A stretch of 64,000 nucleotides of DNA, from the NCBI GenBank assembly GCA_037176725.1, contig JAZBRS010000026.1:105755501-105819500 (forward strand), read 5' to 3'. The position numbers and the translations under genes are program-made. Within the stretch, counting starts at the first letter, position 1; every line of letters begins with the position of its first letter. Under the pieces are notes generated by a model. It saw only the letters and a program-made list of their open reading frames with translations. It did no database searches and had not been told where the DNA came from. Below, one piece after another: positions 1-10,610 of the stretch. The DNA is from Posidonia oceanica (Eukaryota > Streptophyta > Magnoliopsida > Alismatales > Posidoniaceae).

Positions 1-367
1 GGTGGTAGTAGGTAGATAGAAACAACATTTGTAGATATTTAGGCAGGTAGTAGTTGACCTCTCACGGCATAGGTGGGGTGTCTATACCATGGGGGAGGAG
101 GAAGGGACCTCGGTGGTGTTTGGACCCCTTAGAAGCAGCAGTTGTGGACTTTTGGTGACTGCTATAGTGTTTCCAATGACTTCTGGCGACTGTTACAGTG
201 TTTCCAACGATTTTTAGTGTCCAGTATAGTGTTTGTGGCATAGCTTCGACAAATACTACAGTGTTTCCAGCATAGTTTTGGTGGATGTTACAATATTTCC
301 GGTGGCAGCGGGGTTGGGGTGGCCGGCAGCTAGAGTTAGGGTTTCTAATCTATGTTCTTGATATCAT
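1..367 (-). repeat. Copia-like internal remnant
   Basis: This stretch lies in an intron of the SERINC gene. It contains about five diverged copies of a motif like TACAGTGTTTCC, spaced 30-60 bp apart between about 165 and 305. It ends beside a sequence (about 352-372) whose reverse complement, TAACATGATATCAAGA, resembles the end of a Copia LTR followed by a decayed initiator-Met tRNA primer-binding site (TGGTATCAGA). I read it as the leader region of a minus-strand Ty1/copia element. No coding domain is recognisable. The family assignment is inference from the LTR/PBS-like junction. Confidence 0.4.
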
Positions 368-534
368 GTTAGGGAGAAAGAGAATCATATTGCTTAATAA
401 CAAAGAGAGTACAATCTCCTATGTATAAGAGAACACATATTTGACCTACAAGAAATGTCATGAATGTATAATACAAAGATTCATATAAGGATCTATCTAC
501 AACAGTTATATTAAATTGTGCTTCAATATAACAA
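368..534 (-). mobile_element. Degenerate short Copia LTR in SERINC intron
   Basis: On the minus strand this segment begins TGTTGTTATATTGAAG and ends CCCTAACA, the TG...CA form of an LTR about 165 bp long. The adjoining sequence on the left resembles a mutated Met-tRNA primer-binding site. The interior has the AT-rich composition common in plant Copia LTRs. No clear target-site duplication was found, so this is called a remnant rather than a complete insertion. Confidence 0.45.
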
Positions 535-944
535 CATATTTATTGACCACGCATGGGAACAACTCAAGTCTAGGGACATTCATGAAGGTTGCTTTATGGT
601 AGGTTACTATTCCTTTTTATTGATCTTTCTCATTATTTATGATGGGTTTCGATTATTTTAAGTTTTGTGATACGTTGTTGCTGATCATAATTTTTTAATT
701 TCAAATTAAAAAGAATCCTCTTTGTCCCATTTCTTCTTTTAGTCCTTGCAGTCGTGTAATAAAATGTGGTGGATTGATATTATTTAATCAGAATAGGTCA
801 TTCTACATCTTACTCGTTCATTTTCCATCTGTTCTTGTGTAATAAAATGTTTTCTCAGCAAGTTTGAGGAAATGGTGAATTCTACATAAAAAAGAATCAC
901 TTATAGCCTGTACTTAAAATTGTCTTCTGCTTTGATGGAAATAG

Positions 945-1566
945 GTCAATGGTAGCCTGCTCCCAGCTTCGATTATATCTCTGTATTGCACCTATCTCTG
1001 CTACAGTGGACTTTCCAGTGAACCAAGGGACTATGAATGCAATGGTCTTCATAACCATGCAAAAGCTGTTTCTACTGGAAGCATGACCTTGGGTCTGCTT
1101 ACCACTGTCCTATCTGTTGTGTACTCAGCCGTTCGTGCTGGTTCTTCAACATCGTTGCTTTCACCACCGAGCTCACCCGGTGCTGGTATTTTAACCTCAT
1201 GTTTAACATCCTTTCAACTGCTATTTTAATTTCTATTACTGATTTACTGTATTTTGCCATGTTTAAGGTTCTACTGAGAAGCCCCTCCTTTCATTTGATA
1301 AGTTGGAGGAGCAAGAAGACAAGAAGAAGGATGAGAAAAAACCAGTCTCCTATTCATATTCCTTCTTTCACCTGATCTTCTCCCTGGCAAGCATGTATTC
1401 AGCTATGCTTCTGACTGGGTGGTCCACTTCTGTTGGAGAGAGCGGAAATCTTGTTGATGTTGGGTGGCCATCGGTGTGGGTAAGGATCGTGACAGGGTGG
1501 GCGACAGCTGGTCTCTATATCTGGTCCCTCGTTGCTCCTACTGTCTTCCCTGATAGAGAGTTCTGA
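945..1566 (+). CDS. SERINC: SERINC/TMS1 family membrane protein, 3' exons (partial)
   Basis: These are the last two coding exons of a serine incorporator (SERINC/TMS1) gene; the earlier exons lie to the left of the window. Exon A is 945-1185, after an AG acceptor and before a GT donor. Exon B is 1268-1566 and ends in TGA. The junction is phase 1 and reads A-G-S-T-E-K-P-L-L-S-F-D-K-L. Recognisable family landmarks are the C-T-Y-L-C-Y-S-G-L-S-S-E-P segment in exon A and, in exon B, an E/K/D-rich loop, then Y-S-Y-S-F-F-H-L-I-F, an S-x-Y-S-A-M-L-L-T-G-W-S helix and a final helix around W-V-R-I-V-T-G-W. SERINC proteins are multi-pass membrane proteins linked to serine incorporation into membrane lipids; the plant biochemistry is less certain. 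The intron upstream carries a Copia remnant. Confidence 0.9.
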
Positions 1567-2348
1567 GCATACGTCCACTTCAAGAAACTTTTAGTTAATC
1601 GTATTATCTCTAAAGTTGTACATATCATGGCATGCTTGGGGCATCTGCTACAGAAGCTGCCGTTATCCTTTAAATTGCAGTTTGCAGAGTGCGGACCGGT
1701 ACATGGCATTGGAGAAACTAAGTGTCAACAAGTTGTTTAGCTATCGTCCAGAATTTTTCTTTCAGTCTACATGAATTGTGTTTGAGTGTCATTTGGATGT
1801 GATTTTACTTCTAGGTGGGATTTAAGTTTGGAAATTGAAAGCGTGGCACTCAAGTGGGATTTTCACAAAAGACACCAGAAATTTATGCAAGAAATTTGAG
1901 AATTCCAATTTAGAATCTGTAAGCTCTTCAATACAGATGAGACCTAAACATGCTTGTGTAAAATATGGTGTAAACTGTACTTGTCAAAATCTTAGGTGTT
2001 AGTGCAACTTGATTTTTTTATGTCATAATAATGAGATAGGTTTATGTTTCATTTCTGTTTGTAATAATAGGAAACAGCTTCCAGAGTCAAAATATTCAGT
2101 GCGTCTTGTTCAGGTCAATGTTATGTATATATATACAGTAGGTCAGAAGCACCAGATCTTTAATACCTAGAGTGAATATAAATGGAACAATCGCCCAAAC
2201 ATCTAAAAATAAAACTTTATCAAAACAAAGACCAAAAGTATCCTTTTTCTTGCAAACCTAATTATAAGCAAGAAACTCGGCAATATTAACATCATCAGAA
2301 AGTAACACAAATTTTATGTGAATCTCTCCTCTCTCTCTTCCAGTTATC
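1567..2348. other. Convergent 3' intergenic region
   Basis: This 780-bp stretch lies between the stop codons of the SERINC gene (+) and TIC55 (-) and must hold both 3' UTRs. It is AT-rich, with a short TATATATATA run near 2128. I saw no other coding segment, RNA gene or element end. Exact poly(A) sites cannot be assigned by eye. Confidence 0.6.
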
Positions 2349-5300
2349 TCACAGCCTCCTGTGCAATCTAATGAAGTTAGTTGTGATTAGCTGAACTGTA
2401 CTAGAGCAAGCATATGAAACTGCCAAGAACACTGCCGCTGCTGTCAAAGCGATAACCTTCCACTGCTTTGTCACTGCTAAAACAGCAGCTGCAACAGAAG
2501 CGAGGGATAGAATCAGAAGCACATTCTTCCATTTCTGCAAATCTCGCACCACACTTCTGCATCCTTTGCAATGAACCACATGACGGAAGTACCGGCTAGC
2601 TGGATTTGGGGCGTGCTGTGTCCCAAAACCACCCTTTGCTGGCAAGGATGCTGAAAATGCTGCTACCAGTCCTGCTGGTGCCTGCTCAACGACAGCGGGG
2701 GTGTTGGGAACGGAAACGGTGCTGTGACCGAAGTAGTATGGCATGCCGTGGCCGACCTTGTCCATCCACTTTCTGTACTCTGCAACCTGTTGAATACTAA
2801 CATTTTTATTTAAAACTCCTATGAAAAAGCTTTGGAGTCTGTTCAAACTGAACTAATATTATTCCTAAATAATCAAACTTGAGCTGAACTAGAACATAAC
2901 TGAACGAACTTGCTAGCAACTATAAAAAAATGCATGAGCACATCAAAAAATTAAGATACGTGTCAAAGCAATTAATACAAGGAGAGTAAAGCCTGATCAA
3001 GCTGTCTAGTTCTAACACAATGTTTAATCTCTACACTGACATGAAGTGGTGATAGAATCATTGAGAGATTGCATGTAAACTATATTCAAGAGGTGAACTC
3101 ATACCAAAAATAGTACATGAATCAAATTTAAGCTGTGCCTCAAATCTTAAATTACGGTGACATGTCCTAAAATTGTATTTTTTAAAATACCCCATTAAAG
3201 CTGACAATAACCCCAAGGTAATATACGAGCCTACATAATATTCTATTGGATAAAAAGGGGTTAGAGAATTTGATCCTGGGACTCAAGGGGATTTAGGCCT
3301 TATCCCCTCACTTCCAATCACCAAACCATGCCTTCGTGGGCTCCTAAAACTATACTAGTGAAAGCAAATGGTATTTATTAGCTATATTACAAACACTACA
3401 TTATTAACTTAATCTGCTTAGAAAATAATATTGAATCCAAGTTGGAAATAAACACACTGTTATGTTAAAGCTCAGCCCATTAAAATTTCAAACTAAGATT
3501 TTGGGTCTATGTACTTCTTCCAATTCATCCATCCATCGTCCAATTGAAATTGAATGATGTCATAATATTGAAACAAAATCTCATAGTTATCGTTGAAATC
3601 TACATACCCAAGTGTCTGAAGACCTCAGATTTAGATACAGCTGTTTAGTTGGTACTTTTTCCTTCATCAACACTTCATTCTGTGAAGAAAGAAATCCCAT
3701 ATCTTGCTCAAATACTTTACCAGCATTCTGATGTAAGTACCATTTGGGTAGAACCTTAGCCAATGGTGATTGTTGGCTGAATCCAAATCTAGCAATGAGC
3801 ATTGACTTTCCCTGTCCTGCTGGTCTACACAGAAATAACGCAGAGAGGTACTGCTTCTCTCCCTTTTTGTCAATGAACTCAATGTTGTTCTGGAGCACAC
3901 AAGGAGCTTCAAACCTTAGGAAATTCATGCGTGAAGGGTCTTTCAGTTTCCTCCATTGTCCTGCGAATCCACGGTTGGTTCTCTCGAGGACCTTGAAGAG
4001 GAGAGCTTGGGCATTCTCTCGTTTGGCAGACCAGTCTGTTCTGTCATGGGAGATGGGGACATGGGCAGGATCCATGAGGTTCTCAAGGAGGATGGAGTGA
4101 TCATACGGGAGCTCGTGGGTGGTGGACTGGTCCTGGAATCCTGGTCTTTCGTAGTGCTCGAAGAATGGAAGCTTGGTGGAGTCTGGTGGATTCTTGTCTG
4201 ACATCCACACCCATATCACACCTTGGGAGTCTTTGATCTCGTAGCGTTTGAGACATGCGGAGCGTGGAATTACAGCACCATCTGGTAACTGTAGAAGGAT
4301 CAAAAGTAGGAGAAATGAATTTGAGTCTTCATCATTTTTCTGAAATTATGGAAATCAGTAGGAATGGACAGAGTGGGAAGAATAGCACAGACTGGGTATT
4401 CAATTATTCATCATATTCCATGATCGATGTAAAATAACAAGAATCTAATGAGAGAAGTGGCAAAACATATCGAGTCTTTATCATTTTTCACAATTCACAG
4501 AAATCAGTAGGAGCCAGTAGTGAACCAAAACACCATATAGAGTTTACATCATTTCATACGATCAATGTAAAACAGCAGCAATCCAATGAGAAAAGTGTAA
4601 AAAAAAAAAAATCAGATTACGCAGCATTTTTCATGATTCAAGTGAAAGCACCAAGAACAGGTCCAGGAATGAATTTGGTATTTGCCATTTTTCTCAAATC
4701 GATGCTAAACAAGCATAAACAAAGTGACACAAAAGAAATCAAGGACAGATACCTGAGGAATTCTAACACACTTGCCACCATCACCTTCAAACTGCCATCC
4801 ATGATACAAGCACTCCAATCTCCCATCCACCAGCTGCCCTTCCGACAACTTGGCCAACCTACAACACCAACAACAAAACAACCATAAGCACAAGAAAAAA
4901 AAAAACGACATTCAACTTAACCAAACTCTAAATCCCACTTCCCAGGCAAAATCCAACCCAACCTGTGTGGGCACCGGTCCTCGTAGCAGCGAACAACACC
5001 AGCCCCATCCTTGTAGAGCACAAGCTGCCGATCGAACACCGTGAGCCCCAACGGCGCGTCATCGGGAACATCCTTGGTCAAATACAGCGGATACCACTCC
5101 TCCTTCCAGTCATACTCCACCTTCTCCTCGCTCTCCTCCTTGGGCACCAGAACCTCCTCCGATGTAGCAATCCCCAGACCTTCCACCATGGCCGAGCACC
5201 TACTACCCAGCTTCCATCTTCGCCGGTTCTGGCCCAGAAACACCAGCTTGCTCCTCCTTTCAACTCCGGCAGTGATGACACTAGTCCAGGGTCTGGTGGG

Positions 5301-5351
5301 AGGGGTGGTCAGGTGCAGAGGAAGGAGAGAGTAGGTATGGGAGAGGGCCAT
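2349..5351 (-). CDS. TIC55: TIC55-type chloroplast Rieske oxygenase
   Basis: Complete gene of four exons: 4963-5351, 4753-4858, 3608-4288 and 2349-2786, all with GT/AG borders and matching phases, giving 537 residues. About the first 55 residues look like a chloroplast transit peptide (rich in S, T, R; few acidic residues). The Rieske [2Fe-2S] ligands are C127-P-H129 and C146-x2-H149, split by intron 1. The mononuclear-iron motif is N235-x2-D238-x2-H241-x4-H246. A C465-x2-C468 pair precedes two hydrophobic helices (about 480-522). The C-terminus N-F-I-R-L-H-R-R-L and the length fit TIC55 (about 540 residues) better than PTC52, PAO or CAO. TIC55 sits in the chloroplast inner envelope; it was first described as a translocon component and later shown to hydroxylate phyllobilins during chlorophyll breakdown. 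CxxC is the family's redox-regulated pair. All catalytic ligands are intact, so it is probably functional. Confidence 0.92.
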
Positions 5352-5540
5352 TAGGCTCGATCTGGAGGGTGAGAGGGAGGAGGAAGGAAGTGGTATTGAC
5401 TATTGAAGCGGGGAAGCATGGATGAGTAGATGCTGGCGTAACGGGCACGAAACTCCAACTGCTGCAATTTTCCCTGTCCACAGAAAAAGACACAACTGTG
5501 GAGCGTGGGGTGATACAACAACATTCCAACTGGTCGTGGG
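5352..5540 (-). promoter_or_regulatory. TIC55 5' leader and proximal promoter
   Basis: Between the TIC55 start codon and the edge of repeat copy R-A lie only about 190 bp. A TATATATA run at 5593-5600, which reads TATATATACC on the minus strand, lies about 240 bp upstream of the ATG. It is a candidate TATA box but falls inside the repeat. No transcript evidence is available, so the assignment is tentative. Confidence 0.3.
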
Positions 5541-5803
5541 TAATGTTGATTAGAAGCGGATACATGAGCAACCAGAGTCTTTTATTGGGTGGTATATATA
5601 AGTGATTTTGTGATGTTGTTTAATATGGTGTGTTGAGGCCCTTCATTTTAATATTAATATTTAAATTTATTTATTATTTATTATAAGTTTTAAAACCGAT
5701 TTAAAGAATATAAGTTACATCTTTCTTAAATTTAAATCTAATTAATTTAAAATAAAAATATAGATAATATATTCAATATAAAAGGTGCTCCTAGGTTTTA
5801 AGA
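5541..5803 (+). repeat. Repeat family R, copy A, left part
   Basis: This part starts near TGTTGATTAGAAGCGGATAC and matches the segment beginning TGTTGACTAGAAGTGGATAT at about 35296 and 36460. It runs through an AT-rich stretch to GGTGCTCCTAGGTT. The first about 450 bp of the R unit, present in copies B and C, are absent here. At 5803 the copy is interrupted by about 600 bp that include plastid DNA, and it resumes near 6405. Confidence 0.75.
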
Positions 5804-5984
5804 ATCTCCGCCACAATGGGACTACCAATCACCACTAATTTTGTAATTTATGTTTAAATTATTCTAATTGCTTCATGATACATTATGCGTTTTTGGATTA
5901 GTTTGAAATTGTATTTGATGTTCATAAGGTAGTACACAATCTGAAAGACTAATCCAATCCATAATGATGAACAAGAAAATACAA

Positions 5985-6290
5985 CATTTTTGTTACTTTT
6001 GATCTTGTTCAAAGAGACATTAGAAGAAGTTTAGCTTATTCTACAATCTCTCAGCAAGACTATATTATGTTAGCTCTAGGTATAGGTTCAAATCAGATTG
6101 CTTTATTCCATTTGATCACTCATGTCGATTCAAAAGCGTTATTGTTTTTTGGATCTAGATCCATTATTCATTCAATGGAACCCATTGTTGGGTATTCTCC
6201 AGATAAAAGTCAGAATATGGCTCTTATGGGTGGTTTAATAAAATATGTTCCAATTACAAAAATTACATTTTTCTTAGGTACACTTTAATT
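5985..6290 (+). pseudogene. ndhF: Nuclear plastid DNA fragment: ndhF piece
   Basis: Translation in one frame gives an internal piece of NdhF, the NAD(P)H-plastoquinone oxidoreductase subunit 5 of the chloroplast NDH complex. Landmarks are [12 protein letters not shown] at about 6010-6045, then [28 protein letters not shown] and M-G-G-L; the frame stops at 6288. Only about 100 residues of a protein of about 740 are present, several conserved positions are changed, and there is no start or promoter. It is therefore a decayed nuclear insert of plastid DNA, not a gene. It sits inside copy A of repeat family R. Confidence 0.88.
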
Positions 6291-6404
6291 AGAGCATTAT
6301 TAAAAAAAGTAAGGTTATTCCATTTCGACAACAGACTCATACTTACGTTCCATAACTTTATGTCTGCGACCTCAATGATGGTTTTTTTACCCCTAAAGGT
6401 AAAG

Positions 6405-6892
6405 GAAAGGTCCTTCCCTTTTTGACTGGTTGTGGGCGAGGGATTTGAACCTTGAAACTTTAATCCTTTGATTGAATTCTAATTAGATTAAGATTTCTTC
6501 TCTTATTTGTAACCTAATTGATGTTTTCATTTTCTTTCTCTACTTTTTATTTACATTTGCTTGTAATATCTTAGGTTCACGTAGTATTACACAAAATGTC
6601 TAGAATAATATTATTTAAATACAAAATAGATAAATAAATATAATAAAATATGTAAGAATAATATGCTCAACATTTAATTGTTTATTGACAATGACCACTG
6701 AAGGGGGACACCTAACTCGACCAATGAGTCTTTCAACATGCTAGATCCTTGAGTCAAGTGGTGGGAGAATCCCAGTAAGGATCCAAAGAATGTTCCTTTT
6801 GGTGATTTTGGCTCAACCGACACTGTAAATATTAGAACTTGATACGGGCCTTTTCACTACAGTCATTGGATAGGCACCACGTGGCACCACAA
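6405..6892 (+). repeat. Repeat family R, copy A, right part
   Basis: This matches the second half of copies B and C, from GGTCCTTCCCTTTTTGACTGG to the terminal GGATAGGCACCACGTGGCACCA. Retroelement X1 begins at 6893. On the other side of X1 the next R unit starts at 34843, so X1 inserted at the junction between two R units. Confidence 0.8.
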
Positions 6893-9800
6893 TGTGAATG
6901 CCTGTCTTCGGAGATCCGGACCGGCGAGGGCCCGGACAGAGAGAGGTCTTCACGAATAGCGACGCGAAGAAGAAAAACAAAAAGACAAGACAAAACGGAG
7001 TCGCCACCTAGTCTATTCAATCGGGAGACGAGGAAAATCGAGGAAAGTATAGAAAATATGCAAGTGGATGCGATGCTATGTAAAATAATGTGACTTGTGC
7101 CTAGGATGAGGGCAAAACAGTCATTGTGGGCCAGAGAAAGGATAAGGACTCCTATTACGTGTGGGGAAGGTGTTAGGCACCCTCAACACGCCCGAGAAAT
7201 TAATCTTTCTTGGCTTATTGGTCGCATATGCAGGAATTTCGACAAATGCTTGCCTTTAACTGTACGCCCAGGGGGCGAGGGATGCTTTGCCATGCTATGT
7301 ATGCTCAAATGCATAAATGCCTAAATGCCATGTATGCTGTGATTACATGCCCAAGTGTTTGCTCTAAGCGCTGTGATGCATGAGGAAAGTAAACATGTAA
7401 CCTATGTGTTCAGCAGCGTTGTTAGTGTTCTGAACGGGACTGGCCCTGGTTCGTAAGAACTCCAAACAGTAAGCATCACTGTCCTAAATGCTATGCAGGC
7501 GAGAAAATAAAACGCCGAGTAAAACCACGCAATGCAGTGTGCGACAAGGAAAGGGGAAAAAAAACAGAGGCTGAAAATCATGTGATGCAAGTTGAAACAA
7601 AACATCGAGTAAAACCACGCAATGCAAGTGTGCAACAAGTAAATGGGAAACAAAACAAGGGCGGAAAATCCTAATCTACATGTACGAGAAAATAGATCGC
7701 GAAAATGATGCATGCAGTGCAAGTGGCAAGACAATAAGTGATATGCAGTGATTCGAGTGGGCATAACTTGAGGATCTGAAGCCTGATCTGAAGTAACTTT
7801 GGTTAGAATGAAAGATTATTCAACCAGGAAGACCAGGATATTTAGATCGTGAAGATCCAACGGTCCGATCAAAAGTAATTTAGGAATCAAGTCAGATGGC
7901 TCAAGGGCTAGATGCAAGCTATACTGATGCAAAAGTGGTCTAAATGGGGGTCTAAATGCAAAATGCCCATGTATATGTGCTATACAGGGTGTCCTACATG
8001 CAATGAGGCTAAAAGTGCTCAAAAAGATGCAAAGGTGTTATATGCAATGATTTAAGGATGCAATGCATGCAAGAATGCAAATGCAGGGACTTAAGTGCAA
8101 TTAAAATAACTGCAGGGGCCTAAATGCAATGTCATGGCAAAATGCAATGCAATAGGGTAAAAGCATGATAAAAACTAATGCAGTAATGTGTAAGGCAAAC
8201 ATGGGCAGAATGCAACATTAATTAAAAGACATGTATGTAATAGAGCAAGAAAAGGACCTACATACAGTTTTGAAAACATGTGGGACTTAAGTGCAATGCA
8301 GAGGAAACATGCAAACATACAACAGTTGGGTTTTAGGACTAACATGCAATTAGACCTAACCGTTGTGTTTTAATGCAAATGCAAAGCAGGATATGAAAGC
8401 AGGATATGAAAGTAGGCAATAGTTAAGCATAAGGACTAACATGAAAATATGATAAACTGTTGAATTTTATTGCAATGCAAAGCAGGATGTGAAAGCATGC
8501 AGAAATTAAGCATTTGGATCTATATGCAATTTTGAAAACATGTAGGGTTTAAAATGCAAAGCAAAATAGGCATGCAAACAAGCAATAGTTTAAAATGAGG
8601 ACTGATATGCAATTTTGAAAACTGTTGGACGTTATAGCAATGCAATATGATTAAAAATGCAACTTAAATGATGTATGGATGCAATTAGGACCTAAATGCA
8701 AATAAAACAAGCCTCCGGACTTTATTACAATGTAATAATGTTTTAAAATTGCATTTAAATGGCAGTTCAAAGTAAACTGGACCAAAATGCAATAAATCAA
8801 ACTTGCAGGACTTTATTACAATGTAATAAGGTTTTAAAATTACATTTAAATCACAGTTCAAATCAAACTGGACCTAAATGCAATAATTGAAACTCATAGG
8901 ACTTTATTACAATGTAATAAGGTTTTAAATTTGCATTTAAATGGCAGTTCAAATCAAACTGGACCTAAATGCAAATAAGCAAACATGCAGGACTTTATTA
9001 CAATATAATAAGGTTTTAAATTTGCATTTAAATGGCAGTTCAAAGTAAACTGGACCAAAGTGCAAATAATTAAACATGCAGGAGTTATATGCAATGTAGT
9101 ATGATTTTAAATAACATTTAAATGATTTTTAGTTCAAGCCAGGACTGAAATGCAAACAAAGTAAACCTTTGGACTAAATTTCAATGCAATAAACGAAATT
9201 AAAATCAAAACATTTAAATTAAAATGCTACAGTGCTATAGTAATCCACAAGCAGCTGCAGATGGCGCAGGAGAAGGAGGAGCTGCCACGACGGTCCGGCG
9301 GGCGTGAGGCGGTTCTGAGGTGCTCGGGAGTAGGAGGGTGACCATTTAGAGGCTTCGGTGGTCTCAGCGGCGGTGGCGGAGCTGCTCTGCCAACCTCGGT
9401 GGGTTGCTGCAGAGGTGGCTGAAGGCGGAGCGGGTGCTGGAGGCAGTGGCGGAGTGCGGTGGGCACGTGGCTGAGTTACTGGAGCTTAGGCGCAGCTTGG
9501 GGAAGGGTCCGGAGGGTCGGAGCTGGTTGGGAGTGCAGCGACGCGCGGCGGCAGTTGCAGGTCGGTGTCGGAGAAGAAGATGGCCACGACAGAGCTCGAA
9601 ACACAGGACTCGATCCAAAATGCAAAAGCAACAGGCTAGGAAGCACAAACGGCATGCAAGGAATCTGAAAGTGACTTCCATTACCTGCGGGAGCGGTCAG
9701 AGTGTGCTGCCCACCTCTGTTGGGTGCGCTGCTGTGACTAGAGGTCACGACGGCGCTGCGGGCGTCGGCAGGCACGTGGGGCGATCTGGGGAAGTCGTAG

Positions 9801-10610
9801 GAGTGCCGGAGAAGGTGTGGGAGTGGTCCAATTGCCCTCCTTCTTGCTCTGGCCAGATTTGAGAAATTTGGGTCCTCTCTGGTTTTTTTCTTTTTTTTTC
9901 TTGCAGTGTGGCTCGCTCGATGCTCAGGGCTCTCTTTGGTGGTTGTGGAGGGTTGAGGAAGATGATGGTGAGTTGTGAAGGAGCGTGGGTGTAGCTGTGC
10001 TGTGAGGAGAAAAAAGATTGTAGTTGCTGTCTGGGAGGAAAAAGGATCGCTTTGTGATGGTACTGTTGTTGTTTGGGTTGCTCTCACGTGAATTGTGTTC
10101 TCCTCCTCGTTTGTGAATGAGGGTGGTCTGGGTTTTGTTCGGGGCTGGCCACTGGAGATGGTTGCAGGAGTTGCAGTGATTGGTAGTGGCAATTAGGCAG
10201 TGATGGAGAGCGGGAATTGTGGGAGGAAGTAAGTGAGAATAGATGGGTAGTAAGTGGAGTTAGTGTGGTGGGGGAGATGGAGAAGAAAGGCCGTGTATGG
10301 GGGAGGTGTAGTTGCGGTTTTGCAGCAGCTGAAGGAGGGAAAAAAGAAGAAGAAAAAGGAAGAGGGTGTCGGGCCTGCAGGTGGGAAAAAGAAAAGAAAA
10401 AAAAGGAAAGAAGGAGGAGAAGTGGGCTAGGCCTGTGAAGAAAAGGGAAGAAAAGGAAAAAGGAAAAACGAAAAAGAAAGGAAGGAGTGGGTTGGTGGGC
10501 TGTGAGGGTTTTTGGGAAAAAGAGGGAAGAAAAGAAGAAGGAGAAGAAGAAGAAAAAGAAAGAAAGAAAACAAAGGGAGGATCAGTGGGCTTGGGTTTGT
10601 GGAGTGTGGG
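6893..10610 (-). mobile_element. Solo LTR X1, left portion (minus orientation)
   Basis: X1 is a long LTR-like unit split by element Y; its other piece is 34704-34842. Together they make about 3.86 kb. The plus-strand ends are TGTGAATGCC (6893) and GTGACTACA (34842), i.e. TG...CA. It is flanked by CACAA (6888-6892) and CACTA (34843-34847), a 5-bp duplication with one mismatch. It contains a core shared with X2, X3 and X4: GGAGTCGCCACC near 6999 and GGGGAAGGTGTTAGGCACCC near 7160. Inward come a region rich in TGCAAATGCAA-type words, a 91-bp tandem repeat, a GC-rich block (9240-9850) and a purine-rich tract (10330-10600). The long frames in the GC-rich block are compositional and match nothing I recognise. 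Confidence 0.75.
8640..9150. repeat. 91-bp tandem repeat inside X1
   Basis: The word GGACTTTATTACAATGTAATAAGG recurs at about 8718, 8809, 8900 and 8991, with a weaker copy near 9082, a spacing of 91 bp. Each unit continues with TTTAAAATTGCATTTAAATGGCAGTTCAAA and ACTGGACCTAAATGCAA. It is a short diverged minisatellite of four to five units within the LTR. Confidence 0.85.

Noticed and set aside
2349..5351. PAO, PTC52 or CAO instead of TIC55
   Set aside because: All share the Rieske and iron motifs, but the length, the region around the CxxC pair and the N-F-I-R-x-H-R-R-L end fit TIC55.
5985..6290. Functional ndhF gene
   Set aside because: Only about 100 codons remain with changed conserved positions, embedded in nuclear repeats.
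6425..6460. tRNA-like T-arm text (GGGATTTGAACC) in repeat R
   Set aside because: It recurs in every long R unit and no acceptor, D or anticodon arms fit around it.
9404..10192. Long GC-rich frames in X1, with similar ones at 25796-26611 (X3) and 39786-40619 (X4)
   Set aside because: They are compositional, not conserved between X units, and open on both strands; no domain recognised.
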